This document shows, one piece after another, positions 17,919-26,709 of a stretch of 56,003 bases of DNA. Each line of letters starts with the position of its first letter. Position 1 is the first letter of the stretch. The notes under the pieces were generated by a model. That model did no database searches and had not been told where the DNA came from. It worked only from the letters and a program-made list of their open reading frames with translations. The translations under genes and the position numbers were made by a program. This stretch comes from Lachnospiraceae bacterium (GTDB taxonomy: Bacteria > Bacillota > Clostridia > Lachnospirales > Lachnospiraceae), in the NCBI GenBank assembly GCA_014804645.1, contig JAAUZI010000016.1, positions 1-56,003 on the forward strand, given 5' to 3'.

Positions 17919-18197
17919 ATGTATAAGATCGTTTATACTAACCGCATGAAGCATGATGCCAAACTGATGAAAAAGCGTGGAAAGAATATGGACAAGTTGG
18001 TTTCTGTGCTCTCCATGCTTGCCAGTGGCAGCCCACTCCCCAAACAATACCGGGACCATCAGCTTACGGGAAATTTACAGGATTTTCGAGAATGTCACAT
18101 AGAACCCGACTGGTTACTTATGTATCAAATTTTTAATGATACCCTAATTTTATCGGCGACTGCCACTGGTAGTCATGCAGATTTGTTTGGCATTTAA
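17919..18197 (+). CDS. YafQ/RelE family mRNA interferase toxin
   Basis: The 92-residue protein fits the YafQ family. It shows YTNRMKHDAKLMKKRGKNMDKL, then YRDHQLTGNLQDFRECHIEPDWLLMYQI, and ends TATGSHADLFGI. The histidines and the terminal SHADLF segment correspond to the ribosome-dependent RNase active site. It would cleave mRNA on ribosomes when the unstable antitoxin is lost. Co-transcribed with the antitoxin. Confidence 0.88.
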   Translation: MYKIVYTNRMKHDAKLMKKRGKNMDKLVSVLSMLASGSPLPKQYRDHQLTGNLQDFRECHIEPDWLLMYQIFNDTLILSATATGSHADLFGI

Positions 18198-18222
18198 CTC
18201 GAAACATTTTTTCAAAAAGGGA

Positions 18223-18251
18223 TTGACAAAGTATATTATATGTCGTATAGT
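18223..18251 (+). promoter_or_regulatory. Strong promoter upstream of maf
   Basis: TTGACA (18223-18228), 17 bp, TATAGT (18246-18251). The -10 lies inside the left arm of the inverted repeat annotated next. A leader of roughly 130 nt would precede maf. Confidence 0.65.
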
Positions 18252-18291
18252 ATGTTCAAGCCAATACTATATGGCATATAATATTATATGC
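18237..18291. repeat. Operator-like inverted repeat plus perfect palindrome
   Basis: A 17-bp inverted repeat (18237-18253 with 18264-18280, 15 of 17 matching) spans the -10. It abuts and overlaps a perfect 18-bp palindrome, GCATATAATATTATATGC (18274-18291). The arrangement suggests a repressor binding two adjacent sites. No regulator gene lies next to it. Confidence 0.55.
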
Positions 18292-18384
18292 ACGTACAGG
18301 TTGCGGCCTTGCGATTTCCGAAAGGCTTTTGCCAACGAAGTACTGACGGAGTAGAACTATATGTAAAGAGAGGAAAGGACATCC

Positions 18385-18996
18385 ATGAAGATTGTATTGG
18401 CGTCCGCATCTCCCAGGCGGCGGGAACTCTTGACGACATTGGGGCTGGACTACACGGTGCTGGTCAGCGGCGTGGAGGAACAGGTCACGGAGACAGAGCC
18501 TGCCAAAGTGGTGGAACAGTTGTCGGAGCAGAAGGCTGGCGACGTGCTGCAGAGACTTTTGAGGGCAGCAGAGCAGGAGGATCTGCTCTGGGACGGCGAA
18601 GAGGACCTTCTGGTGATCGGAGCTGATACCATTGTGGCAGTGGACGGGCAGATACTGGGCAAGCCCACTAGCTCGAAACATGCGGCAGAGATGTTGGGAT
18701 GGCTCTCCGGCAGACGGCATCAGGTATACACCGGCGTGACGCTGTATCACCACAGCCGGGGAAAGACCTGTCGGCATACCTTTCATGAGTGTACCCAGGT
18801 ATGGTTTTACCCCATGACAGAGGAGGAGATCGGCTGGTACATAGGAACAGGCGAACCGATGGATAAAGCGGGAGCCTACGGCATTCAGGGGCTGGGCAGC
18901 CGCTTTGTGAAAGCCATAGAGGGCGAGTACAGCAATGTGGTGGGACTGCCTGTCGCCAGATTGTACCAGGAGCTGAGGGCGATGGAAGTCATGTAG
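18385..18996 (+). CDS. maf: Maf family nucleoside triphosphate pyrophosphatase
   Basis: Maf proteins hydrolyse non-canonical or bulk nucleoside triphosphates (dTTP/UTP in YhdE-type) and are linked to septum control. The 203-residue product has the phosphate loop LASASPRRREL (5-15), VIGADTIVAVDGQILGKP, the SGRRHQVYTGV segment and DKAGAYGIQGLGSRFV. A purine-rich AGAGAGGAAAGGA precedes the ATG. It is preceded by the unusual operator-like palindromes. Confidence 0.93.
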   Translation: MKIVLASASPRRRELLTTLGLDYTVLVSGVEEQVTETEPAKVVEQLSEQKAGDVLQRLLRAAEQEDLLWDGEEDLLVIGADTIVAVDGQILGKPTSSKHAAEMLGWLSGRRHQVYTGVTLYHHSRGKTCRHTFHECTQVWFYPMTEEEIGWYIGTGEPMDKAGAYGIQGLGSRFVKAIEGEYSNVVGLPVARLYQELRAMEVM

Positions 18997-19006
18997 TTGT
19001 GTAGAA

Positions 19007-19052
19007 TATTTCCTTGGAAATACTTGACGGTGAACAGTAAAGGCGATATGAT
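19007..19052 (+). promoter_or_regulatory. Promoter with a 16-bp inverted repeat over the -35
   Basis: TTGACG (19024-19029) and TATGAT (19047-19052) have a 17-bp spacer. The perfect inverted repeat TATTTCCTTGGAAATA (19007-19022) ends just before the -35. It drives the small acidic protein at 19117 and probably the gene after it. Confidence 0.55.
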
Positions 19053-19116
19053 AAGGGAAAGTAGCAAACTTTCAACTTTCTTTACACTCACGTTGATAAG
19101 TAGGAGGATTTGTTTT

Positions 19117-19380
19117 ATGCATGAGTACGATGATGCGGTGTTACAGTACTTCCTGGATAATCAGCTGCAGTTGTTTCCCGAGAAGGTGGCAGACAGTCTT
19201 GAGGAGGCCGAGGACTTTCTGGAGGAATGCATGGCTGTTGTAGTAAACAGCAAGGAAGAGGTGTTGAATTTCTTTGAAGAGGAGGGGCTTGATCTGGAAG
19301 GCGCCGATGAGGACGAGATTCTGGAGGCAGACGAAGTGTTCGACATTGGCGACGGAAGGTACCTGATTATAGAGGGTTAA
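19117..19380 (+). CDS. Small acidic conserved protein
   Basis: The start at 19117 (MHEYDDAVLQYF) is chosen because GGAGG lies upstream; an in-frame start at 18997 does not have one. The 87-residue protein is very rich in Asp and Glu, with pattern LEEAEDFLEECMAVVVNSKEEVLNFFEEEGLDLEG, and has no membrane segment. I recognise it only as a recurring short protein of Lachnospiraceae that is sometimes labelled glyoxalase without support. Function unknown. It is followed 32 bp later by a zinc-ribbon protein. Confidence 0.7.
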   Translation: MHEYDDAVLQYFLDNQLQLFPEKVADSLEEAEDFLEECMAVVVNSKEEVLNFFEEEGLDLEGADEDEILEADEVFDIGDGRYLIIEG

Positions 19381-19412
19381 AACCCTCGGAACTCAAATAA
19401 GGAGGAGTGGCT

Positions 19413-19877
19413 ATGGATTTTTTTAACAAAGTAGGAAACACAATCAGCAGCAAGGGCAAGGATGTGACCAAGAAGGCCAAGGAGATCGCGGAGATCGCAA
19501 AGCTGACCGGTCAGATTGCCGAGAAAGAGGAGTCGATCAAGGGTACATACATTGAGCTGGGCAAGTATGTGTATGAGAACCAAAAGGAAGACGCTCCGGA
19601 GGAAGTGGCAGAGAAGTTTGCTGTGATCGACGCAACTGTGGAGGAGATCGAGCGCTTGAAGAGAGAGGTCCGCAAGCTCAAGGGCAGACAGGAATGCCCG
19701 GACTGCGGCAAGGAAGTGAGCTATACAGCGGCGTTCTGTTCCTACTGCGGCACCAAGCTGCCTGAGCCTGAGCCGGAGGAAGTGGTTGAAGAGGGCGAGG
19801 TTACAGAGGTGACGGAGGAGACCGTAGATTCCGAAGAGACCGCCGAGGCAGAGCCTGCTAAGACAGAAGAGATCTAG
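19413..19877 (+). CDS. Coiled-coil and zinc-ribbon protein
   Basis: The 154-residue product has an N-terminal amphipathic segment, a coiled coil (about 25-85) rich in Glu and Lys, and a CPDCGK...FCSYCG zinc ribbon (about 92-113). A long acidic tail of Glu/Val/Thr follows. The start at 19413 has GGAGGAG 5-12 nt upstream. This organisation occurs in many Firmicutes as a zinc-ribbon domain protein of unknown role. A terminator follows at 19941. Confidence 0.75.
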   Translation: MDFFNKVGNTISSKGKDVTKKAKEIAEIAKLTGQIAEKEESIKGTYIELGKYVYENQKEDAPEEVAEKFAVIDATVEEIERLKREVRKLKGRQECPDCGKEVSYTAAFCSYCGTKLPEPEPEEVVEEGEVTEVTEETVDSEETAEAEPAKTEEI

Positions 19878-19940
19878 AATTGAAATAGTATACTTATGGT
19901 CGTCAAAGTGGCCGGAGGTGTGCAGAACTCAAATAAAAGA

Positions 19941-19972
19941 GGACTTACCGATGAGAGCGGTAAGTCCTTTTT
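19941..19972 (+). terminator. Intrinsic terminator
   Basis: A 10-bp stem GGACTTACCG (19941-19950) with CGGTAAGTCC (19958-19967) is followed by TTTTT. It ends the 19117-19877 transcript and sits just before the convergent PHP gene stop. Confidence 0.85.
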
Positions 19973-19985
19973 ACATGGGTTATTT

Positions 19986-20882
19986 TTAGTGGGAGGGCCG
20001 GTCATTGCGAGCCTGCCGAATCCGCTCCAGCACCTCATCCGGCACGCAGAGCTTTCCATAGCCTGTTCCCAGATCCAGGCCGGGCTTATTCTCCCCATGG
20101 AAGTCGGAGCCGCCGCTGATCAGCAGATCGTATTTTGCAGCCAGACCGCGTACCTGGCGCTCATCACAGGACTGATAGGTGCTGTAGAGGGCTTCAATGC
20201 CCATAAGTCCTGCCACTTTCAACTCGCCCACCAGAGTGTCCAGTCGGGCGTCACTCATGTGATAGAGGATAGGATGGGCAAGAACGGGTATTCCGCCTGC
20301 ATCCAGAATCAGGGATACGGCCTGGGCGGGGGTTACTTTTTCTCTGGGCACATAGTAAGGGCAGTGATCTCCGATATAGCGTTCAAAGGCCTCGGCTCTG
20401 CTTTTGACATAGCCATGCTCCAGCATATATTTGGCATAATGCGCCCTGGTAATCACCGAATTCGGAAAGGTGCGCTGCAGATCCTCGTAGGTGATATCCA
20501 TGCCCGCCTCCCGCAAAAGTGCGCACATCTTTTGATTGCGGGCATCCCGGGAGGCCACAAAGTCCTGAAGATATTTTTGGAAACCGGCATTGTGGTAGTC
20601 GATATATAGTCCTACGATATGAACGTCTTGTCCTTGATACTCACTGGAAAGCTCAATGCCGGGAATCACCTCTGGGACGGGAGAGGGGGTCTGTGTCTCA
20701 TCGGCTGCAGCAGAGTGTTGGCGCAGCTGTGCGGCATAGTTGATGGCCTCCTCCAGACCGTCTACAGTGTCATGGTCCGTCAAGGCGAAAGCGGACAGGC
20801 CCTTTTCTCTGGCATAGTCCACCAGCTGGGTGGGGGTACAGGTTCCGTCGGAACGGGTGGAATGTACATGTAAGTCAACCAT
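19986..20882 (-). CDS. PHP-domain metal-dependent phosphoesterase
   Basis: The start is at 20882 (MVDLHVHSTRSDG), with AAAGGAG about 8 nt upstream; the longer in-frame form lies inside the ABC-F gene. The 298-residue product has PHP motifs VDLHVHSTRSDGT (H5, H7), ALTDHDTVDG, PGIELS, a HPILYH region and SDFHGENK. It is similar to RNase AM/YciV-like nucleotide phosphatases (3',5'-bisphosphate nucleotides), so a nucleotide or oligonucleotide phosphatase role is the best guess. It lies downstream of the ABC-F gene on the same strand, with a hairpin between. Confidence 0.9.
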   Translation of the reverse strand: MVDLHVHSTRSDGTCTPTQLVDYAREKGLSAFALTDHDTVDGLEEAINYAAQLRQHSAAADETQTPSPVPEVIPGIELSSEYQGQDVHIVGLYIDYHNAGFQKYLQDFVASRDARNQKMCALLREAGMDITYEDLQRTFPNSVITRAHYAKYMLEHGYVKSRAEAFERYIGDHCPYYVPREKVTPAQAVSLILDAGGIPVLAHPILYHMSDARLDTLVGELKVAGLMGIEALYSTYQSCDERQVRGLAAKYDLLISGGSDFHGENKPGLDLGTGYGKLCVPDEVLERIRQARNDRPSH

Positions 20883-20907
20883 GAGTTTGCTCCTTTCTAA
20901 AATGGCG

Positions 20908-20935
20908 AAGACCCGTCCGTGACAGGGCGGGTCTT
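20908..20935 (-). terminator. Hairpin between the ABC-F and PHP genes
   Basis: AAGACCCG (20908-20915) pairs with CGGGTCTT (20928-20935), extended to 11 bp with one wobble. It lies after the ABC-F stop. The following bases on the minus strand are only weakly T-rich, so it may be a partial terminator. On the plus strand a TTGTTGTTTT track follows. Confidence 0.5.
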
Positions 20936-20943
20936 GTTGTTTT

Positions 20944-22581
20944 CTATGCCTCATCTTCCTCGCGGTTGGCGGTGAAGATGGTGCGCTTTCTGGCCATTTC
21001 ATCGCTGGCCAGATACTCGTCGTAGGTGGTGATTTTGTCAATCAGCTGACCGCCGGGCAGAATCTCCATAATCCGGTTGGCTGAAGTCTGTACAAACTGG
21101 TGGTCATGGCAGGAGAACAGCACCACACCGGGGAACTTGATTACACCGTTGTTCAGGGCGGTGATGGATTCCATGTCCAGGTGATTGGTCGGCTCGTCAA
21201 AGATCAGGCAGTTGGAGCCGCTGATCATCATTTTTGACAGAAGGCAGCGGACTTTTTCTCCTCCGGAGAGCACTTTAACCTTTTTCACACCGTCCTCCCC
21301 CGCAAAGAGCATACGGCCCAGAAAGCCTCTCACATAGGTCACATCCTTCACCGGGGAGTAGCCGGTCAGCCAGTCCACGATAGTCAGATCGTTGTCGAAC
21401 TCCTCCGTATTGTCCTTGGGGAAATAGGCTTGGGACGTGGTGACGCCCCATTTGTAGCTGCCCTCGTCCGGCTCCAGCTCTCCGGCCAGGATCTGGAACA
21501 GTGTGGTCTTGGCGATCTCGTTGCTGCCCACAAAGGCAATCTTGTCCTCATGTCCCACGATAAAGGAGATATCATCCAGCACCTTCTCCCCATTGATGGT
21601 CTTGGACAGATGCTCCACGCTGAGTACTTCGTTGCCGATCTCCCTGTCGGGGCGGAAGTCGATGTAGGGATATTTTCTGCTGGAGGGCTTGATCTCATCC
21701 AGCTCGATTTTTTCCAATGCTCTCTTGCGGGAGGTCGCCTGCTTGGATTTGCTGGCGTTGGCGGAGAAACGGGAGATGAATTCCTGCAGCTCCTTGATCT
21801 TCTCCTCCTTCTTTTTGTTGGCCTCCTTCATCTGCTTGATAAGCAGCTGGCTGGACTCGTACCAGAAGTCGTAGTTGCCGGCGTACAGCTGAATCTTGCC
21901 ATAGTCGATATCAGCGGTGTGGGTGCAGACCTTGTTCAGGAAATAGCGGTCATGGGACACCACGATCACGGTATTTTCAAAATTGATCAGGAATTCCTCC
22001 AGCCAGGCGATGGCGTCCAGGTCCAGATGGTTGGTAGGCTCATCTAGCAGCAGGATGTCCGGATTGCCGAAAAGCGCCTTGGCCAGCAGCACCTTGATCT
22101 TGATATTGCTCTCCAGGTCCTTCATCAGAGAATAGTGGTACTCGGTGTCAATGCCCAGGCCGTTTAAGAGCATGGCGGCGTTTGACTCCGCCTCCCAGCC
22201 GTCCATCTCCGCAAATTCTGCCTCCAGCTCGCTGGCGCGGATACCGTCCTCATCGGAGAAATCCTCCTTGGCGTAGATGGCGTCCTTCTCCTTCATGATC
22301 TGGTACAGGCGCTCGTTGCCCATGATGACGGTGTCCATAACCACGTACTCGTCATACTTGAAATGGTCCTGCTCCAGCACGGACAGGCGCTGGCCGGGAG
22401 AGATGACGATGTCCCCGTTAGTGGTCTCCAGAACCCCGGAAAGGATTTTCAAAAAGGTGGATTTACCGGCGCCGTTGGCCCCGATCAGGCCATAGCAGTT
22501 GCCTTCGGTAAATTTGATATTCACGTCTTCAAACAGGGCTTTCTTGCCCACTCGGTAAGTTACATTGTTCGCACTGATCAT
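20944..22581 (-). CDS. ABC-F family ATPase (YkpA/YbiT-like)
   Basis: This 545-residue protein has two ABC domains without membrane parts. The first has Walker A GANGAGKST and an LLLDEPTNHLD box. A linker rich in KEANKKKEEKIKELQEF follows, then the second domain with LSGGEKVRCLLSK and IFDEPTNHLD. In the second domain the Walker A reads GSNEIAKTT rather than the canonical GxNGxGKT/S, an unusual feature seen in this YkpA/YbiT subgroup. The start at 22581 (MISANNVTYRVG) has GAGAGG upstream. ABC-F proteins act at the ribosome E site. It lacks the extended C-terminus of antibiotic-resistance forms. Confidence 0.9.
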   Translation of the reverse strand: MISANNVTYRVGKKALFEDVNIKFTEGNCYGLIGANGAGKSTFLKILSGVLETTNGDIVISPGQRLSVLEQDHFKYDEYVVMDTVIMGNERLYQIMKEKDAIYAKEDFSDEDGIRASELEAEFAEMDGWEAESNAAMLLNGLGIDTEYHYSLMKDLESNIKIKVLLAKALFGNPDILLLDEPTNHLDLDAIAWLEEFLINFENTVIVVSHDRYFLNKVCTHTADIDYGKIQLYAGNYDFWYESSQLLIKQMKEANKKKEEKIKELQEFISRFSANASKSKQATSRKRALEKIELDEIKPSSRKYPYIDFRPDREIGNEVLSVEHLSKTINGEKVLDDISFIVGHEDKIAFVGSNEIAKTTLFQILAGELEPDEGSYKWGVTTSQAYFPKDNTEEFDNDLTIVDWLTGYSPVKDVTYVRGFLGRMLFAGEDGVKKVKVLSGGEKVRCLLSKMMISGSNCLIFDEPTNHLDMESITALNNGVIKFPGVVLFSCHDHQFVQTSANRIMEILPGGQLIDKITTYDEYLASDEMARKRTIFTANREEDEA

Positions 22582-22957
22582 ATTCAAAGGCCTCTCTTAA
22601 ATTTAGGGTTCCGCATACTCCCTGCCTGTGTGTAATCCGGGAATATGCCGATTTACAGTTTATTGCTACACTTCTTCCTATTTTACTGAAATTACCGGAA
22701 AATGCAAGCATTAATCCTATTTTTTTGCAAAGGAAAGATAAAAGGATTTGGAAATATTTACAACTTTGTATATTTTTACCAAAAAATGGAATAATAGAAA
22801 AAAAGATTTTGAATACAATGCCGAAAGTGATGAGCTAAAAAAAGAATTAAATTAAAGACCTTGCTATTTTTTTGTCATATTGATAAAATTAATAGTATGA
22901 GTTTGGGTGCATTTTGCCCGACAAGTAACTATATTAAAGAAAAGGGAGAAAACAAGC
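22582..22957. other. AT-rich intergenic region
   Basis: This divergent region between the ABC-F gene and ppdK is strongly AT-rich. I see no gene. The only clear signal is the ppdK promoter given next. Confidence 0.5.
22861..22889 (+). promoter_or_regulatory. Putative ppdK promoter
   Basis: TTGCTA (22861-22866), a 17-bp spacer and TAAAAT (22884-22889) lie about 70 bp upstream of the start. The surroundings are AT-rich and other alignments are possible. Confidence 0.45.
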
Positions 22958-25591
22958 ATGAAGAAATGGGTTTATTCGTTTGCAGAAGGCGACATGAGCA
23001 TGCGCAATCTTCTCGGCGGCAAGGGCGCTAACCTGGCTGAGATGACAAGCATCGGTCTTCCTGTTCCGCAGGGTTTCACAATCACTACGGAAGCTTGTAC
23101 ACAGTATTATGAGGATGGACGTAAGATTAACGATGAGATCATGAAACAGGCTATGGAAGGCGTTGCGGAGATGGAGAAGGTCAATGGCAAAAAGTTCGGC
23201 GACCTGAAGAATCCTCTGCTGGTTTCCGTTCGTTCCGGCGCAAGAGCGTCAATGCCCGGTATGATGGATACCATCCTGAACCTCGGACTGAATGACGAGG
23301 TGGTTGCAGCCATGATTGCAGGCAACCCTGATCCTGCTTTTGAGCGTTTTGTGTACGATTCTTACAGACGTTTTATACAGATGTTCTCCGATGTGGTTAT
23401 GGAGGTTGGCAAGAAGTATTTTGAGCAGCTGATCGACAAGATGAAGGAGCAGAAGGGCGTTCAGTACGACGTGGATCTGACCGCCGCTGACCTGAAGACT
23501 CTGGCCGAGCAGTTCAAGACTGAGTACAAGAGCCAGCTGGGCAAGGACTTCCCCTCCGATCCCGTAGAGCAGTTGAAACTGGCTATTGAGGCCGTGTTCC
23601 GCTCCTGGGACAACCCCCGTGCCAATGTGTATCGCCGTGACAACGACATCCCCTATTCCTGGGGTACCGCGGTAAATGTCATGCCCATGGTATTCGGCAA
23701 TCTGAATGACCAGTCCGGCACAGGCGTTGCCTTTACCCGTGATCCGGCTACCGGCGAAAAGAAGTTGATGGGCGAGTTTTTGAAGAATGCCCAGGGCGAG
23801 GATGTGGTTGCGGGCGTTCGTACTCCTATGCCCATCGCGCAGATGGAGAAGGAGTTCCCCGAGGCTTATAAAGAGTTTATCAAGGTATGTGAGATTCTGG
23901 AGAACCACTACCATGATATGCAGGATATGGAGTTTACCGTTGAGAACCAGAAACTGTACATGCTGCAGTGCCGTAACGGTAAGAGAACTGCCCAGGCCGC
24001 TCTGCAGATTGCATGCGACCTGGTGGACGAGGGTCACAAGACCGAGGCGGAGGCCGTGGCAATGATCGATCCCCGTAACTTGGACACGCTGCTTCATCCC
24101 CAGTTTGACGCTGCAACTCTGAAGGCCGCGACTCCCCTGGGCAAGGGTCTGGGCGCGTCTCCCGGCGCTGCCTGCGGAAAGATCGTATTTACGGCAGAGG
24201 ACGCCGAGGCTTGGAGCGCAAGAGGCGAGAAGGTAGTTCTGGTGCGTCTGGAGACCTCTCCCGAGGATATCACCGGCATGAAGGTCGCCCAGGGAATCCT
24301 GACTGTCCGCGGCGGTATGACCTCCCATGCGGCAGTGGTTGCCCGCGGTATGGGTACCTGCTGTGTATCCGGCTGCGGCGATATAGCTATGGATGAGGAA
24401 AACAAGAAATTTACTCTTGCCGGCAAGGAGTTCCACGAGGGAGACTATATCTCTATCGATGGCACCACCGGTAATATCTACGACGGAGAGATCAAGACTG
24501 TAGATGCAAAGATTGCAGGCACGTTCAGCCGTGTTATGGCCTGGGCGGACAAGTATAGGACGCTGAAGGTCCGCACCAATGCGGATACTCCCGCAGACGC
24601 CAGAAAAGCCCGTGAGCTGGGCGCTGAAGGTATCGGTCTGTGCCGTACCGAGCATATGTTCTTTGAGGAGGACAGAATCGCCGCATTCCGCGAGATGATC
24701 TGCTCCGATACCGCAGAGGAGAGAGAGGCGGCTCTGGAGAAGATCCTGCCTTATCAGCAGAGTGACTTTGAGGCGCTGTATGAGGCGCTGGAGGGCAATC
24801 CGGTTACCATCCGTTTCCTCGATCCGCCGCTGCATGAGTTCGTTCCCACCGAGGAGGCCGACATCAAGAAACTGGCCTGGGCACAGAGCCGGACTGTTGC
24901 GGACATCAAGGCGTTTATTGCCTCCCTGCATGAGTTTAACCCCATGATGGGACACAGAGGCGCCCGTCTTGCGGTCACCTATCCTGAGATTGCCAGGATG
25001 CAGACCAAGGCCGTTATCCGCGCTGCAATCAATGTAAAGAAGGCACATCCCGACTGGAATGTGAAACCTGAAATAATGATTCCTTTGATCTGTGAGGTGA
25101 AAGAGCTTAAGTTTGTCAAGAAGGTGGTTGTGGAGACCGCTGATGCGGAAATCAAGGCTGCAGGCGTTACCCTTGCGTATGAAGTGGGCACTATGATCGA
25201 GATTCCCAGAGCAGCTTTGACTGCTGATGAGATCGCGAAGGAAGCTGATTTCTTCTGCTTTGGCACCAACGACCTGACCCAGATGACCTTCGGTTTCTCC
25301 CGTGACGATGCAGGCAAGTTCCTGAACGCCTACTATGACACCAAGATTTTGGAGAACGATCCTTTTGCCAAGCTGGATCAGATCGGTGTGGGCAAGCTGA
25401 TGGAACTGTCCATCAAGCTGGGCAAGCCTGTGAATCCTAAGCTGCATATCGGTATCTGCGGCGAGCACGGCGGAGATCCTTCTTCCGTAGAGTTCTGCCA
25501 CAAGATCGGTCTGGATTATGTGTCCTGCTCACCGTTTAGGGTGCCTATTGCGAGACTGGCGGCGGCGCAGGCGGCGATTCAGAATTCATGA
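22958..25591 (+). CDS. ppdK: Pyruvate, phosphate dikinase
   Basis: PPDK interconverts pyruvate, ATP and phosphate with PEP, AMP and pyrophosphate, and works in glycolysis or gluconeogenesis in PPi-using anaerobes. The start at 22958 (MKKWVYSFAEGD) has GGGAG upstream and gives 877 residues, the usual length. Visible are the N-terminal ATP-grasp lobe (GGKGANLAEM), the phosphohistidine site GGMTSHAAV (H457) and the C-terminal PEP-binding TIM barrel with GICGEHGGDP (C834). It is monocistronic. Codon usage looks biased to frequent codons, as for a highly expressed gene. Confidence 0.97.
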   Translation: MKKWVYSFAEGDMSMRNLLGGKGANLAEMTSIGLPVPQGFTITTEACTQYYEDGRKINDEIMKQAMEGVAEMEKVNGKKFGDLKNPLLVSVRSGARASMPGMMDTILNLGLNDEVVAAMIAGNPDPAFERFVYDSYRRFIQMFSDVVMEVGKKYFEQLIDKMKEQKGVQYDVDLTAADLKTLAEQFKTEYKSQLGKDFPSDPVEQLKLAIEAVFRSWDNPRANVYRRDNDIPYSWGTAVNVMPMVFGNLNDQSGTGVAFTRDPATGEKKLMGEFLKNAQGEDVVAGVRTPMPIAQMEKEFPEAYKEFIKVCEILENHYHDMQDMEFTVENQKLYMLQCRNGKRTAQAALQIACDLVDEGHKTEAEAVAMIDPRNLDTLLHPQFDAATLKAATPLGKGLGASPGAACGKIVFTAEDAEAWSARGEKVVLVRLETSPEDITGMKVAQGILTVRGGMTSHAAVVARGMGTCCVSGCGDIAMDEENKKFTLAGKEFHEGDYISIDGTTGNIYDGEIKTVDAKIAGTFSRVMAWADKYRTLKVRTNADTPADARKARELGAEGIGLCRTEHMFFEEDRIAAFREMICSDTAEEREAALEKILPYQQSDFEALYEALEGNPVTIRFLDPPLHEFVPTEEADIKKLAWAQSRTVADIKAFIASLHEFNPMMGHRGARLAVTYPEIARMQTKAVIRAAINVKKAHPDWNVKPEIMIPLICEVKELKFVKKVVVETADAEIKAAGVTLAYEVGTMIEIPRAALTADEIAKEADFFCFGTNDLTQMTFGFSRDDAGKFLNAYYDTKILENDPFAKLDQIGVGKLMELSIKLGKPVNPKLHIGICGEHGGDPSSVEFCHKIGLDYVSCSPFRVPIARLAAAQAAIQNS

Positions 25592-25634
25592 CAATAGAAT
25601 AATCGCGAGGCGAGGATTCTATTGTAGATGTCAT
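25591..25634 (+). terminator. Hairpin after ppdK
   Basis: ACAATAGAAT (25591-25600) pairs with ATTCTATTGT (25616-25625), extendable with ATGACA/TGTCAT outside. It starts at the stop codon. No U-tract follows directly, only AGGGATTTTT. Between 25635 and 25968 there is a second possible terminator (AGAGG...CCTCT then TTTTT, about 25698-25736) and no gene. Confidence 0.6.
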
Positions 25635-25968
25635 AGGGATTTTTGAACGATTTGGTGAAAGTATAAGAAAATGGCTTGAAATTAAGGGATTTTGAGCGTA
25701 GAGGGGTTCACCAGGGCGACTGATGAGCCTCTCTTTTTGGGCTTTTTGATACCGCTGATTACGTGGTGATTGGGGATAAATGGACACAATTTGGCAGAAC
25801 CTCCGACTTTTGCCAAAAAGTTCAGTTTTACCAAATTGTTTAGAGTTTTGTTAAAAGGTTTGCAAAATTTGTAATTTATGGTATTTTATATATGATACAT
25901 ATTTTTGTTTTTTCAATTAATAAATTCAAAATTAGGAAGATATATACTGATACAAGTAAATTAATCGT

Positions 25969-26212
25969 GGGTAGTGTCAATCAGATTATGAGAAAATCGA
26001 ATCCCTTTCCCTGGTGTTGACCAATTAAACTTTACTTACGGAAACCCCGTCAAGGCTGAATTTAACGGGCTTTCAGCCTGGCCTTGACGGGGTTCCCGAC
26101 GTAAAATTTGGGTCATCCAAGCCAAAGAAAGGGGAGGTAAGGGCTTTTACCTCTGAAACCATTGAATTTACTGGGGTGAGTCGATTTTAAGTGTACAGAG
26201 TTGACACTACCC
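25969..26212. mobile_element. MITE-like element with perfect 12-bp terminal inverted repeats
   Basis: GGGTAGTGTCAA (25969-25980) is the exact reverse complement of TTGACACTACCC (26201-26212). Inside is a long hairpin around 26039-26098 (arms with GTCAAGGC/GCCTTGAC and CCCCG/CGGGG), and no transposase gene. The ends resemble IS256-type transposon ends in style, though I cannot name the parent. No clear target-site duplication is visible. The right end reaches to 24 bp before the next gene start, so the element may supply its promoter. Confidence 0.7.
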
Positions 26213-26235
26213 TAAGCAAAAAAGGAGAGTTTTAT

Positions 26236-26709
26236 ATGGGGATAGGGATTTCGATTATAATAGGAGTAGTTACTGGTATATTATCTGCAATGGTTGTTGG
26301 TGCCGTTAATATTATGTACAAATATATAATTCTTCCTTGGTTTCAGGTTAAAGTATACAAAGGTGTGCTACTTGAAGGTTGTTGGAACGGATTTATGCAA
26401 ATAGGTACGGTTAAGTGGGATATGAAATTGATAATTAATCAAAAGGGTAGTAAAGTATCAGGCGATTTAACAGCAAAATCAAATGATCCAAATGCAAAAA
26501 AGAAAGAAACTTCTATGACATTTGAAGGTAATATATATGACGGCTACTTAATTATTAGTTGTGTAGCAAAAGATCCTCGCGATATTTCTTTTGGTGCCAT
26601 GATTCTAAGAATAAAAAATAAGAGGATGACTGGACGACAGATATTCAGGGATTTATCTGAATCAAAATACGATGTTTTTGGATCTAATGTGGAGTTTGAG
26701 TATGAATAA
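26236..26709 (+). CDS. Single-helix membrane protein with beta-rich soluble domain
   Basis: The start at 26236 (MGIGISIIIG) has AAAGGAG upstream; the longer frame begins inside the MITE. The 157-residue product has one long hydrophobic helix (about 3-33), then a beta-rich domain: LEGCWNGFMQIGTVKWDMKL, INQKGSKVSGDLT, MTFEGNIYDGYLIISC and ILRIKNKRMTGRQI. The pattern (WxG start, VSG and MTG turns) recalls small lipocalin-like beta barrels, including the membrane-barrel effectors of CBASS systems, but I cannot confirm homology. It overlaps the next gene by 8 nt, so the two are translationally coupled. Confidence 0.65.
   Translation: MGIGISIIIGVVTGILSAMVVGAVNIMYKYIILPWFQVKVYKGVLLEGCWNGFMQIGTVKWDMKLIINQKGSKVSGDLTAKSNDPNAKKKETSMTFEGNIYDGYLIISCVAKDPRDISFGAMILRIKNKRMTGRQIFRDLSESKYDVFGSNVEFEYE

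Noticed and set aside
23249..25501. 750-codon open frame antisense to ppdK
   Set aside because: Produced by the codon bias of ppdK. No motif is visible, and the sense strand carries all PPDK catalytic residues.
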